This document shows positions 7,818 through 14,315 of a stretch of 14,315 bases of DNA, piece by piece. Source of the DNA: Dethiosulfovibrio sp. (GTDB taxonomy: Bacteria; Synergistota; Synergistia; Synergistales; Dethiosulfovibrionaceae); the NCBI GenBank assembly GCA_028709985.1, contig JAQUTB010000005.1, forward strand, positions 1,218 through 15,532. The letters run 5' to 3'. Within the stretch, counting starts at the first letter, position 1. Each line of letters opens with the position of its first letter. Position numbers and translations under genes: made by a program. The notes below the pieces were generated by a model. The model was given only the letters and a program-made list of their open reading frames with translations, was not told the DNA's origin and did not search any database.

Positions 7818-7847
7818 AAAAGCCCAAGCTTATCGCTTGGGCTTTTT
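7817..7847. terminator. Bidirectional intrinsic terminator after the transporter gene
   Basis: Stem of 13 bp including A-T pairs: 7817-7829 (A-run plus GCCCAAGC) with 7835-7847 (GCTTGGGC plus T-run), loop TTATC. It is about 40 bp downstream of the transporter stop on the minus strand and separates the hutH-transporter unit from the chemoreceptor. Confidence 0.92.
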
Positions 7848-7884
7848 GGAGGGTCCGCCTCCGTTTTTCTTGTTGTTTTGAGAG

Positions 7885-9195
7885 CTAGAACATCACCAAT
7901 GCGCCGATCATTCCGAAGACGATAAGCAGTATGTTGTAGTGCAGGAATGTCGGGACGCAGGTATCCCATATATGGTCGTGCTGTCCGTCGGCGTTGAGTC
8001 CAGAGGTGGGCCCAAGCGTCGAGTCTGATGCAGGCGATCCAGCGTCGCCAAGGGCTGCCGCCGCAGCGATGAGGCAGACGGTAGCGGCAGGGGAGAATCC
8101 CAGTTTGATGGATAGAGGGCAATATATGGCAGCTATGACAGGGATGGTCCCGAAGGAGGTTCCGATACCCATGGTGACCAGAAGTCCCACCGTGAGCATG
8201 AGCAGCGATCCGTAAAACTGGCTGCCTCCCACCATGCCGACGACGCTCTCCACGAGGAGGTCGACCGCCTTGGTTTCCCTGATCACCGAGCCGTAACCGG
8301 CAGCGACCAACATGATTATGGCGATCATACCCATGATGCCAAGACCACCGGACATAACTCCGTCTAGGCTCTTCCACTTGAGGGCTCCGGTAGCCACCAT
8401 TATGCCGAGGGCTGCCACAGCGCCGAGGGGGAGTGAGTTTGTCTTGAGCTGAATGACGAAGGCTACAACCACAGCGATTAAGGTCATCCAGTGAGGGGCG
8501 GTCATGTGATCGGGGATCTCTTGGACCTCCTCTAGGCCTGCCACAGGCTTGTCCTCGTAGTCCCTCTCCTTGTTATAGGAAAAGAAGATGGCGACCAGTA
8601 GGCCTATGATCATGCCCGCTCCCAGTATCCAGGAATAGCGCCATATGTCCCCGCTAGCAACCTGTATTCCGTTGGCGCTCATCTCTCTGGCTATTATGCC
8701 GTGGAAGATAAGGCCGAATCCCGCAGGAAGAGCTATGTAAGGGGCCTTGAGTCCAAAGGTAAGGGCGCAGGCGACGGCTCTCCTGTCCTGCTTCAGCCTG
8801 TTGAAAAGCGAGAGCAGAGGTGGAATCAGTATAGGTATGAAAGCTATGTGAACAGGAATGAGGTTCTGAGAAAGGCAGGCTACGCCCGCTATTATCAAAA
8901 GCAACATGTGTCTCTTGTCCTTGACGACCTTCGTCAGCTTGACGCTGAGAAGTGTCGCGAGGCCGGTTTTGCTTATGGCCACGGCCAACGCCCCTAGCAG
9001 GATGTAGCTGAGGGCCGTCTCGGAGTTGCCGCCCATGCCGCCGATCAGGACGCTCATGGTCTCCCCTATGGGAAGCCCAGCGGATAGACCTGCCACTAGG
9101 GCGGCTATGATGAGTGCAAGTATTACGTTTAAATTAAGAAGGCACAGAACGATCATGGTGCTGACTGCAAGCACTACGGGATTTAGCAGTAACAT
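7885..9195 (-). CDS. Putative histidine transporter, YuiF/NhaC-type Na+/H+ antiporter family
   Basis: A 436-residue polytopic inner-membrane protein with roughly 10-12 hydrophobic segments. The N terminus (MLLLNPVVLAVSTMIVLCLL) and the C-terminal pattern PASDSTLGPTSGLNADGQHDHIWDTCVPTFLHYNI match the predicted histidine permeases of the YuiF group (COG2056, NhaC family), which recur next to histidine genes. Its likely role is sodium- or proton-coupled uptake of histidine for HutH. Direction, coupling ion and substrate are inferred. The start ATG 9193-9195 follows AGGGGGA. It lies 91 bp downstream of hutH in the same direction; the gap holds a hairpin but no clear terminator or promoter, so co-transcription with hutH is likely. 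A strong terminator follows. A 206-residue frame over its 3' end on the same strand is an arginine/histidine-rich shadow. Confidence 0.85.
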   Translation of the reverse strand: MLLLNPVVLAVSTMIVLCLLNLNVILALIIAALVAGLSAGLPIGETMSVLIGGMGGNSETALSYILLGALAVAISKTGLATLLSVKLTKVVKDKRHMLLLIIAGVACLSQNLIPVHIAFIPILIPPLLSLFNRLKQDRRAVACALTFGLKAPYIALPAGFGLIFHGIIAREMSANGIQVASGDIWRYSWILGAGMIIGLLVAIFFSYNKERDYEDKPVAGLEEVQEIPDHMTAPHWMTLIAVVVAFVIQLKTNSLPLGAVAALGIMVATGALKWKSLDGVMSGGLGIMGMIAIIMLVAAGYGSVIRETKAVDLLVESVVGMVGGSQFYGSLLMLTVGLLVTMGIGTSFGTIPVIAAIYCPLSIKLGFSPAATVCLIAAAAALGDAGSPASDSTLGPTSGLNADGQHDHIWDTCVPTFLHYNILLIVFGMIGALVMF

Positions 9196-9238
9196 GTAAC
9201 GTCCCCCTTTTTCTTTTTTTGTTTTAGAGACGGACCTT

Positions 9239-9284
9239 TATTTTAGGGACACCCCGTAGGATGTCCCGTGTCACTATTTTAGGG
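9239..9284. repeat. Hairpin flanked by two TATTTTAGGG direct repeats, hutH-transporter gap
   Basis: Identical ten-base repeats at 9239-9248 and 9275-9284 (36 bp apart) bracket a hairpin whose arms GGGACA (9246-9251) and TGTCCC (9262-9267) pair, with two more G-C pairs inside. On the minus strand the hairpin is followed by CTAAAATA, not Ts, so it is not a standard terminator. The arm sequence GGGACA is also half of the candidate operator before iclR, but the spacing differs (10 versus 3 bases). It may be an mRNA structure that sets the expression ratio of hutH and the transporter. Confidence 0.4.
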
Positions 9285-9286
9285 CC

Positions 9287-10819
9287 TTAGGCGAGCTCTC
9301 CTATGGCCTCTTCCACCGCGTCCACCAGAGCGCCGGACTTGACGATGGAGATGGCCTTGTCCATCAGGGGATAGAGGAATGCATCCTTCTCCAGGAATGG
9401 GACGTCCTGACGGAAACGGTCGTAGGCAGCCTTAGTGCCTGCTCCCGGTGTAAGCGGTTTTGAGAAGTCTATACCCTGACAGGCGGAGAGGATCTCTATG
9501 CCCAGGACCTTCTGGACGTTTTCAAGTATTCTGGTTCCCTTGAGGGAGGCCCAGTAACCCATGGAGACGTGGTCCTCCTGGTTGGCCGAGGTCGGTATTG
9601 AGTCGACAGAGGCAGGGTGAGCCAGTGTCTTGTTCTCAGATACCACGGCTGCTGCTGTGTACTGGCTGATCATGAAACCACTGTTGACGCCGCTGTCTCC
9701 GATGATGAATGGGGGCAGGCCGTTGGAGAGGCTCTTGTCGACCATTCTGGAGACCCTGCGCTCGGAGATGCTGCCGAACTCCGCCACGGCTATTCCGAAG
9801 AAGTCCATCGGAAGGGCTATGGGCTGGCCGTGGAAGTTGCCTCCGCTGATCACGTCCTCGGACTCGGGGAAGATCAGTGGGTTGTCTGTCACCGAGTTCA
9901 TCTCAAGCTCGATGCTCTCTTTGATGTACTGAAGGGCGTTTCTGCTGGCCCCGTGTACTATTGGGATGCACCTGAGGGAGTAAGCGTCCTGAACCCTCTC
10001 GTGCTTGAACTTATCGATTATCTCGCTGTTGCCTATAAGCCTACGCATATTGCTGGCGACGGCGATCTGTCCCTTGTGAGGTCTGATGGAATGGGTTCTC
10101 TCGTCGAAGGCGTAGGGAACTCCGTGAAGAGCCTCGACTGAGAGGGCTCCAGCGATGTCGGCCGTCTTTGCCAATGTGAGAGAATCCCACAGGGCCAGGG
10201 CTCCCAATCCCGTCAGGGCCGCCGTGCCGTTGTTGAGCGCAAGGCCCTCCTTGGGATGAAGGTGGATCGGCTTGAGTCCGGCTTTGCTCATGGCCTCAAG
10301 TGCGGACATACGGACGCCTTTGTAGAATACGTCCCCATCTCCAAGCATGGCTACCGCTATGTGTGACAGGGGGCATAGGTCTCCGCTGGCTCCCACCGAA
10401 CCCTGAGAGGGCACGTGGGGGATGATGTCCAGGTTGAGGAAGTTGACCATCTGGGTCAAAGTCTCCATCGTGATGCCCGAGTGACCGGCTGTGAGGCCGT
10501 TGAGCCTGAGGAGCATGATGGCTCTGACCGTCTCAACTGGGAGAGGTTCGCCGACGCCGACAGCGTGGCTCTTGAGAAGGTTTTCCTGCAAAAGGGTGCA
10601 TTTTGCGGTGTCGACCTTCACCGTGGCTAGGTCTCCAAAGCCTGTGGTAACTCCGTATATTATCCTGTTCTGATCCACCCATTTCTGGATCAGCGCGGAT
10701 GCGGTGTTGACCTTTTTGATGGCTTCCTCTGAAACCTCAACGTTGTAGCCCTTTCTGGCCACGTTTACCAAGTCCTGTAGCGTTAGTGAATGTCCGTCGA
10801 TTACCACGGTGTCTCTCAT
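9287..10819 (-). CDS. hutH: Histidine ammonia-lyase
   Basis: Cytosolic enzyme (EC 4.3.1.3), a tetramer in known homologues, that removes ammonia from L-histidine to give urocanate, the first step of the pathway. It has 510 residues, the normal length. The self-cyclising Ala-Ser-Gly triad that forms the MIO electrophile is at 144-146 (GSVGASGDLCPLSHI). The catalytic tyrosine is Tyr55 in YGVTTGFG (55-62). Further family blocks such as NGTAALTG, SVTDNPL, GGNFHGQP and the late ANQEDHVSMG are intact. The start ATG 10817-10819 follows GGAGGT ten bases upstream. It is the first gene of the minus-strand cluster, with its own promoter and a leader of about 95 bases, and is followed by the transporter. 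It is separated from the other four hut enzymes by the transporter, chemoreceptor and regulator genes. Confidence 0.98.
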   Translation of the reverse strand: MRDTVVIDGHSLTLQDLVNVARKGYNVEVSEEAIKKVNTASALIQKWVDQNRIIYGVTTGFGDLATVKVDTAKCTLLQENLLKSHAVGVGEPLPVETVRAIMLLRLNGLTAGHSGITMETLTQMVNFLNLDIIPHVPSQGSVGASGDLCPLSHIAVAMLGDGDVFYKGVRMSALEAMSKAGLKPIHLHPKEGLALNNGTAALTGLGALALWDSLTLAKTADIAGALSVEALHGVPYAFDERTHSIRPHKGQIAVASNMRRLIGNSEIIDKFKHERVQDAYSLRCIPIVHGASRNALQYIKESIELEMNSVTDNPLIFPESEDVISGGNFHGQPIALPMDFFGIAVAEFGSISERRVSRMVDKSLSNGLPPFIIGDSGVNSGFMISQYTAAAVVSENKTLAHPASVDSIPTSANQEDHVSMGYWASLKGTRILENVQKVLGIEILSACQGIDFSKPLTPGAGTKAAYDRFRQDVPFLEKDAFLYPLMDKAISIVKSGALVDAVEEAIGELA

Positions 10820-10920
10820 TTTTGCTCAGACCTCCAATGGGGTAGATAATAGGATACGGCTCAAAGATTGATAAAAGCCTCTTATCTCAAAAAGAATACA
10901 TCAAAGCGCGAGCCACCCCT

Positions 10921-10950
10921 ATTGTAGCACCTGGATTTTCGAACTGTCAA
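10921..10950 (-). promoter_or_regulatory. Sigma-70-like promoter of hutH
   Basis: On the minus strand there is a perfect -35 TTGACA (10945-10950), an 18-bp spacer and -10 TACAAT (10921-10926). Transcription would start near 10914, about 95 bases before the ATG. This is the best-scoring promoter by eye in the window. The -10 lies in one arm of the ATTGTAG/CTACAAT inverted repeat. Confidence 0.7.
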
Positions 10951-11059
10951 ATAAATATTGAATTTACCCTACAATTACTGCGCAAAGTCACGTCGTCATC
11001 CAGTCAGAGGGATATCCTGATAATCGGTCTATGTGAGGGTATTGCGATTGATTTTGGTC

Positions 11060-11065
11060 TATAAT
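11060..11065 (+). promoter_or_regulatory. -10 box of the large regulator gene
   Basis: A consensus TATAAT 38 bases before the preferred GTG start. No good -35 lies 16-18 bp upstream (GGGTAT at 17 bp; TTGCGA is only 12 bp away), so the promoter may need an activator. One copy of the GGTCTAT direct repeat overlaps the box, which would suit autoregulation. Confidence 0.45.
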
Positions 11066-11103
11066 ATTTTTCGTACGACCCTGATATGAGAGGAGATGTC
11101 GCC

Positions 11104-14100
11104 GTGACTTTGAAGATCAGTCTTATAGGGCCGCCTGTTTTCTCCGTTGAAGGGAAACCTCTATCCTTTCCCTTTCGGAAGGTCCAAGCCCTTGTCTGCT
11201 ATATGGCGGTGGAGCTTAAAGTCTCTCGAGAGGTACTTGCGGACGTGTTCTGGGGGGACAAAGATGGGGATATGGCTTTCAGAAACCTAAGAAACGCCCT
11301 TTATCAGGCTAAGCAGACCCTACCTCACGGGATTATAGACGGCGATAGACAGTGGATTTTCGTAAATCGTTCCTCTATCGATCTAGATCTGGATAGACTT
11401 TCATGCAAGGATATATCCCTGGACGAACTTAGGGCGATGTCTAGACCCTTCATGGAGGGTTTTCACCTATCGGAGTGTCCGAGGTTCGATGAGTGGATGG
11501 ATTCTACCAGGAGGGACGTGGAGAGAAAATATCGTTCCCTCCTCAGCTATATGGTTTCCAACGAGATAGGGGCTGGAAACTATTCCAATGCCATACCGCC
11601 TCTAGAACTGATGATAGAGTCCGACCCTCTGGACGAGGAGCCCTATTGTCGCCTGATTAGGTGTCTGTCCTCCCTGGGGCGTCACGGCAGGGTTGATGAG
11701 GTTTATCGTCTCCTCAAAAGGCGTCTTGCCTCTGAGCTCGGGCTGTCCCCATCGCCGGATACGGAGCGACTCTTCGATGAGGCCATGTCAAAGAGGTCTT
11801 CCGGGCCGTCCTGTGCTTTTCCCAGCTCTGTTACCTCGGAATTCGACGGACTTTCTCGTTTCTGCGGGAGGAACGAGGAGCTTGCAGCCATAGGCGCCTT
11901 TCTCGTGGAAGAGAGAGGTGGCCCAAGATGCGTCTGGGTATCGGGGGAGGCCGGAGTTGGAAAGAGCTCCCTTATAGACAGAGCTGTTAAACTGCTATGT
12001 CAAGACTCTTTGGTCCTACGCTGTGGTGCTGTTCCAGGGGAGGACCGCTATCCCCTTCTTCCCTGGAACGACCTGTTGGGGATGATGGTTAGGGCTTTTC
12101 CGCCTGAAAAGCTGGATGTCCCCTCCTCTGTCTGGTCTTTATTGGGGGAGAGTTTTCCTTCTTTGGGGATAAAGTCCACGTCGTTTCAGCCTGCATCCCC
12201 TGATAGGATAGGCTTAATGTTGTCGGATATAATCTCTCAGATCGCAAAGCATAAGGCCATGATTCTCGTGATGGAGGATCTTCAGTGGTTTGATAAGGCT
12301 TCCCTGGCGGTCCTTGAGAGCCTGATGGTGCATACCATTTGCGACGTTACTTTATTTCTTTCATCCCGCCCTCATTCGGATAGATCCGGCTCCTTTCTTG
12401 TTCGTTCGCTGGGAAGGGCTGGCCGGATAGCCCTGCTCAACCTGGATCTGAAGTGTTTCTCAAAGTCAGAGACAGAATGTCTATGTCGCAGCTTCATCCG
12501 TAACGGGAATCTCTCGGATGAGGAGCTGGACAGGATATTCTCCGTCACAGACGGTCTTCCGCTATTTTTGGTGGAGTCTCTCAGATCCCTCAAGTCTGGG
12601 CGTCCCTTGGACGAGACCCCGTCAAGCCTCTCCGACGCTATAGACGGCCACCTGTCGGACCTGACAGATCGTGAGAGATCCCTTCTGGAGTGCCTTTCAG
12701 TGTATTCTCTGAGGGCTGAGTGGTCATCTCTTTCCAGGATCTGCGGGTTTTCTCAGCCGGAACTTGCCGATCTCGTTGAGGGGCTGAGAGGTAGGTCAAT
12801 CCTAGCTGAGGAAAGGGACGACGGAGGGGAGCTCTACATAGAGTTTATCCACGGTAAGGTTAAGGACCACGTATACGGAAAAATGTCCGAGTCCAGAAAG
12901 AGGGTGCTCCACTCCGAACTGGCCCTGTCCTTGATGGGCGAGCTTGCCGGAAGGTCCTGGAACGATCTCGCCTGCTCCCGTCTCATCCAGCATTGCAGGA
13001 AGGCTGGGTTGAAGCTTGAAGAGCTTGAGTATACTTTGAAAAAATTAAAATTACATATAAATTTAAACTATGAGCTTTTCCCTCTGTTCAACGATTACGT
13101 TCTTAAGGAGTCCTCTACGTCCTTTGGGAGCAGAGAGTACACCGTAAAGGAGCTTGAGAGCTCCCAGGCCTTGATAAGGGAGATAAAGAGAGAGAGCGGC
13201 ATATCCAGCAAGCTTCACGAGCTTGAGACCGTCTTTATGGCGATACACGGGGGATACCATCTGTGGTGGGGGGACTACGATCTCGGCAGAATCCTGGTCA
13301 AGACGGCTCTTGATCGTGCGACCGCAAGGAAAGACTGGGCGATGGAGGCAGAATGTCTTCAACACCTATGCTATTACGGGATACAGATAGAGGACGGAAG
13401 GCTGCTAACAGCCTACGCCAGAAGGCTGATCGGTGCGGCTGGTCAGATAGGAAACGAGCCAGTCAAGGCTATGGCATTGCGTTTTTTGGGAATGGCCAGG
13501 ATATTCACCCAGGATTATGGCCCAGGGGAGAGGGCTTTGCTGTCCTCAATTGGGCGTTTCGAGGCGATCGAGGCGATCGATGAGCCCTATACTTTGCAGA
13601 TAATAGGGGCAAAAAGCTATCTGGGGGATCTAGCCCATCGCACCGGTAGACTGGAGGAGGCCCTATCCATATACCAGGATTGCATAAAAAGGTGCGAAGA
13701 GGGGGGGTTCTTCCGGGGGCTATGTCTCTTTCACAGCAACGCGGCTCATGTCGCATTGGATTTGGGTAAGGGATCCTCGATGGATAGCCATATGGATTCG
13801 GCTAAGGGGTATCTGGAGGTATGCCAGTGGCGGCGGGGAAACTCGATAATATTCAGCCTGATGGCGCTCAGGGCCTTTGGGAGGGGCGATGAGTCCAGTG
13901 CATTGAGATATCTTAAGGAGGCTGATGAGCTGTGTATCCCGCTACACAAGAGACACTGGCTTGCTCTTCAACTTTGGGTTAAAGCCCAGCTTAAAAGACG
14001 TGCTTGTAGCGATGGAGAGCTGGGCCGTTATCTGAGCGGATCAAAAGAGACGTATCTCATGGACTCCCTTTCCCTGTACCGTGAGATGGGGGTCGCCCAC

Positions 14101-14142
14101 AAGATGGACCTCATAAAAAAGGAGCTGGACGGCCTAAGCTAA
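11104..14142 (+). CDS. SARP/AfsR-like regulator: winged helix, BTAD, AAA ATPase, helical-repeat tail
   Basis: Large predicted transcriptional activator, 1012 residues from GTG 11104-11106, which has AGGAG eight bases upstream. The in-frame ATG 11086 would add six residues but has no ribosome site. Order: OmpR-like winged helix about 1-92 (LIGPPVFSVEGKPLSFPFRK), BTAD helical domain about 92-232 (ending LASELGLSPSPDTERLFDEA), signalling ATPase with Walker A GEAGVGKSS at 281-289, Walker B MILVMEDLQWFD at 386-397 and SSRP at 420-423, then a long helical, TPR-like C-terminal half (about 690-1000; for example GDLAHRTGRLEEALSIYQ). No C-terminal LuxR helix-turn-helix is seen; the protein ends KKELDGLS. 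Such proteins couple nucleotide state and ligand or partner binding to DNA binding. It is divergent from hutH, so hutH is an obvious candidate target. Function is inferred from context; the domain calls are confident. Confidence 0.85.
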   Translation: MTLKISLIGPPVFSVEGKPLSFPFRKVQALVCYMAVELKVSREVLADVFWGDKDGDMAFRNLRNALYQAKQTLPHGIIDGDRQWIFVNRSSIDLDLDRLSCKDISLDELRAMSRPFMEGFHLSECPRFDEWMDSTRRDVERKYRSLLSYMVSNEIGAGNYSNAIPPLELMIESDPLDEEPYCRLIRCLSSLGRHGRVDEVYRLLKRRLASELGLSPSPDTERLFDEAMSKRSSGPSCAFPSSVTSEFDGLSRFCGRNEELAAIGAFLVEERGGPRCVWVSGEAGVGKSSLIDRAVKLLCQDSLVLRCGAVPGEDRYPLLPWNDLLGMMVRAFPPEKLDVPSSVWSLLGESFPSLGIKSTSFQPASPDRIGLMLSDIISQIAKHKAMILVMEDLQWFDKASLAVLESLMVHTICDVTLFLSSRPHSDRSGSFLVRSLGRAGRIALLNLDLKCFSKSETECLCRSFIRNGNLSDEELDRIFSVTDGLPLFLVESLRSLKSGRPLDETPSSLSDAIDGHLSDLTDRERSLLECLSVYSLRAEWSSLSRICGFSQPELADLVEGLRGRSILAEERDDGGELYIEFIHGKVKDHVYGKMSESRKRVLHSELALSLMGELAGRSWNDLACSRLIQHCRKAGLKLEELEYTLKKLKLHINLNYELFPLFNDYVLKESSTSFGSREYTVKELESSQALIREIKRESGISSKLHELETVFMAIHGGYHLWWGDYDLGRILVKTALDRATARKDWAMEAECLQHLCYYGIQIEDGRLLTAYARRLIGAAGQIGNEPVKAMALRFLGMARIFTQDYGPGERALLSSIGRFEAIEAIDEPYTLQIIGAKSYLGDLAHRTGRLEEALSIYQDCIKRCEEGGFFRGLCLFHSNAAHVALDLGKGSSMDSHMDSAKGYLEVCQWRRGNSIIFSLMALRAFGRGDESSALRYLKEADELCIPLHKRHWLALQLWVKAQLKRRACSDGELGRYLSGSKETYLMDSLSLYREMGVAHKMDLIKKELDGLS

Positions 14143-14193
14143 AAAAAGGGCGAAGAACTGGATTAGGATAAATCCGCTCTTCGCCCTTTTTTT
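14141..14193. terminator. Bidirectional intrinsic terminator between convergent genes
   Basis: A7 plus GGGCGAAGA (14141-14156) pairs with TCTTCGCCC plus T7 (14178-14193), a 16-bp stem. GGATT (14160-14164) and AATCC (14171-14175) extend it inside. It overlaps the regulator stop codon and also sits just past the stop of the minus-strand gene to its right, so it ends both transcripts. Confidence 0.95.
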
Positions 14194-14199
14194 ATTCTG

Positions 14200-14315
14200 C
14201 TATTCCTTTACAAGCAGGACCTTTTCTCCCCTAGAGTGACGCACTATCATCCAACAGATGGTGAAGGCCATTGCCATCATAAGGAAAAGTATGGGGAATC
14301 CCGCCACTGTGGCTA
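14200..14315 (-). CDS. C-terminal end of a membrane protein, possibly a BCCT-type transporter
   Basis: Only the last 37 codons are inside the window, ending at TAG 14200-14202. The translation begins ATVAGFPILFLMMAMAFTIC: one hydrophobic segment followed by a short basic tail (RHSRGEKVLLVKE). The order AGFP-hydrophobic-short charged tail resembles the last membrane helix of BCCT (betaine/choline/carnitine) transporters, but one helix is too little to be sure. The gene converges on the large regulator and shares its terminator, so it is not part of the hut transcripts. No ribosome site or start is visible. Confidence 0.55.
   Translation of the reverse strand, partial: ATVAGFPILFLMMAMAFTICWMIVRHSRGEKVLLVKE

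Larger units (their letters stand above)
10820..11103. promoter_or_regulatory. Divergent control region between hutH and the large regulator
   Basis: About 280 bp, AT-rich in the middle, with no gene. It contains the hutH promoter on the minus strand, a TATAAT box for the regulator on the plus strand, and several repeats: ATTGTAG (10921-10927) inverted as CTACAAT (10969-10975), GGTCTAT repeated directly at 11026-11032 and 11056-11062, and GGATATCC at 11010-11017. No riboswitch or tRNA-like fold was recognised in the hutH leader. Confidence 0.6.

Noticed and set aside
7757..8377. A 206-codon same-strand frame overlapping the transporter 3' end
   Set aside because: Rich in arginine, histidine and glycine, no ribosome site, and it lies over conserved transporter residues in another frame; it is a shadow.
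11042..11065. TTGCGA plus TATAAT as a full promoter of the large regulator
   Set aside because: The spacer is only 12 bp, too short for a sigma-70 promoter; only the -10 is kept.
13561..13578. Tandem copy of GAGGCGATC in the regulator gene
   Set aside because: Only two nine-base copies, in frame (Glu-Ala-Ile twice) within a helical region; probably a minor slippage event with no wider meaning.
13900..14142. A C-terminal LuxR-type DNA-binding domain in the large regulator
   Set aside because: The end of the protein shows no helix-turn-helix motif; DNA binding is assigned to the N-terminal winged helix.

Overview
The window carries an almost complete histidine-degradation (hut) cluster of the tetrahydrofolate-dependent type. 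The split glutamate formimidoyltransferase and cyclodeaminase, a long mammalian-type urocanase, moderately GC-rich DNA with frequent ATA and AGG/AGA codons, and an IclR regulator together suggest an amino-acid-fermenting anaerobe. My best guess is Synergistota (Dethiosulfovibrio-like). That placement is inference, since no phylogenetic marker is present.

Layout: everything from position 1 to 10819 is read on the minus strand, so transcription runs right to left. The order is hutH (10819-9287), a YuiF/NhaC-type putative histidine transporter (9195-7885), a dCache chemoreceptor (7760-5652), an IclR regulator (5534-4800), ftcD (4749-3832), hutI (3829-2585), fchA (2550-1921) and hutU (1831 to beyond the left edge). 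Two strong bidirectional hairpin terminators (7817-7847 and 5616-5645) divide this into three blocks: hutH plus transporter, the chemoreceptor alone, and iclR-ftcD-hutI-fchA-hutU. The chemoreceptor and iclR each start from a promoter that directly abuts the upstream terminator. Divergent from hutH, on the plus strand, lies a gene of about 1012 codons for a SARP/AfsR-like regulator (winged helix, BTAD, AAA ATPase, helical-repeat tail). It ends at a bidirectional terminator shared with the tail of a membrane-protein gene entering from the right edge.

Pathway: histidine is imported, HutH releases ammonia to give urocanate, HutU hydrates it to imidazolonepropionate, HutI opens the ring to formiminoglutamate, FtcD moves the formimino group to tetrahydrofolate leaving glutamate, and FchA releases a second ammonia giving methenyl-tetrahydrofolate. 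No HutG- or HutF-type enzyme is visible, so the one-carbon unit is kept on folate.

Most worth a second look: (1) the large ATPase regulator next to hutH in addition to the IclR protein; (2) an intergenic module of a hairpin followed by CTAAAAT, which in front of both ftcD and hutU runs directly into the Shine-Dalgarno; (3) a hairpin between fchA and hutU that pairs better as plus-strand RNA and is followed by a T-run, although the genes are on the minus strand; (4) a near-palindrome in the iclR leader; and (5) a chemoreceptor built into the cluster. No CRISPR array, insertion sequence, tRNA or rRNA was seen.
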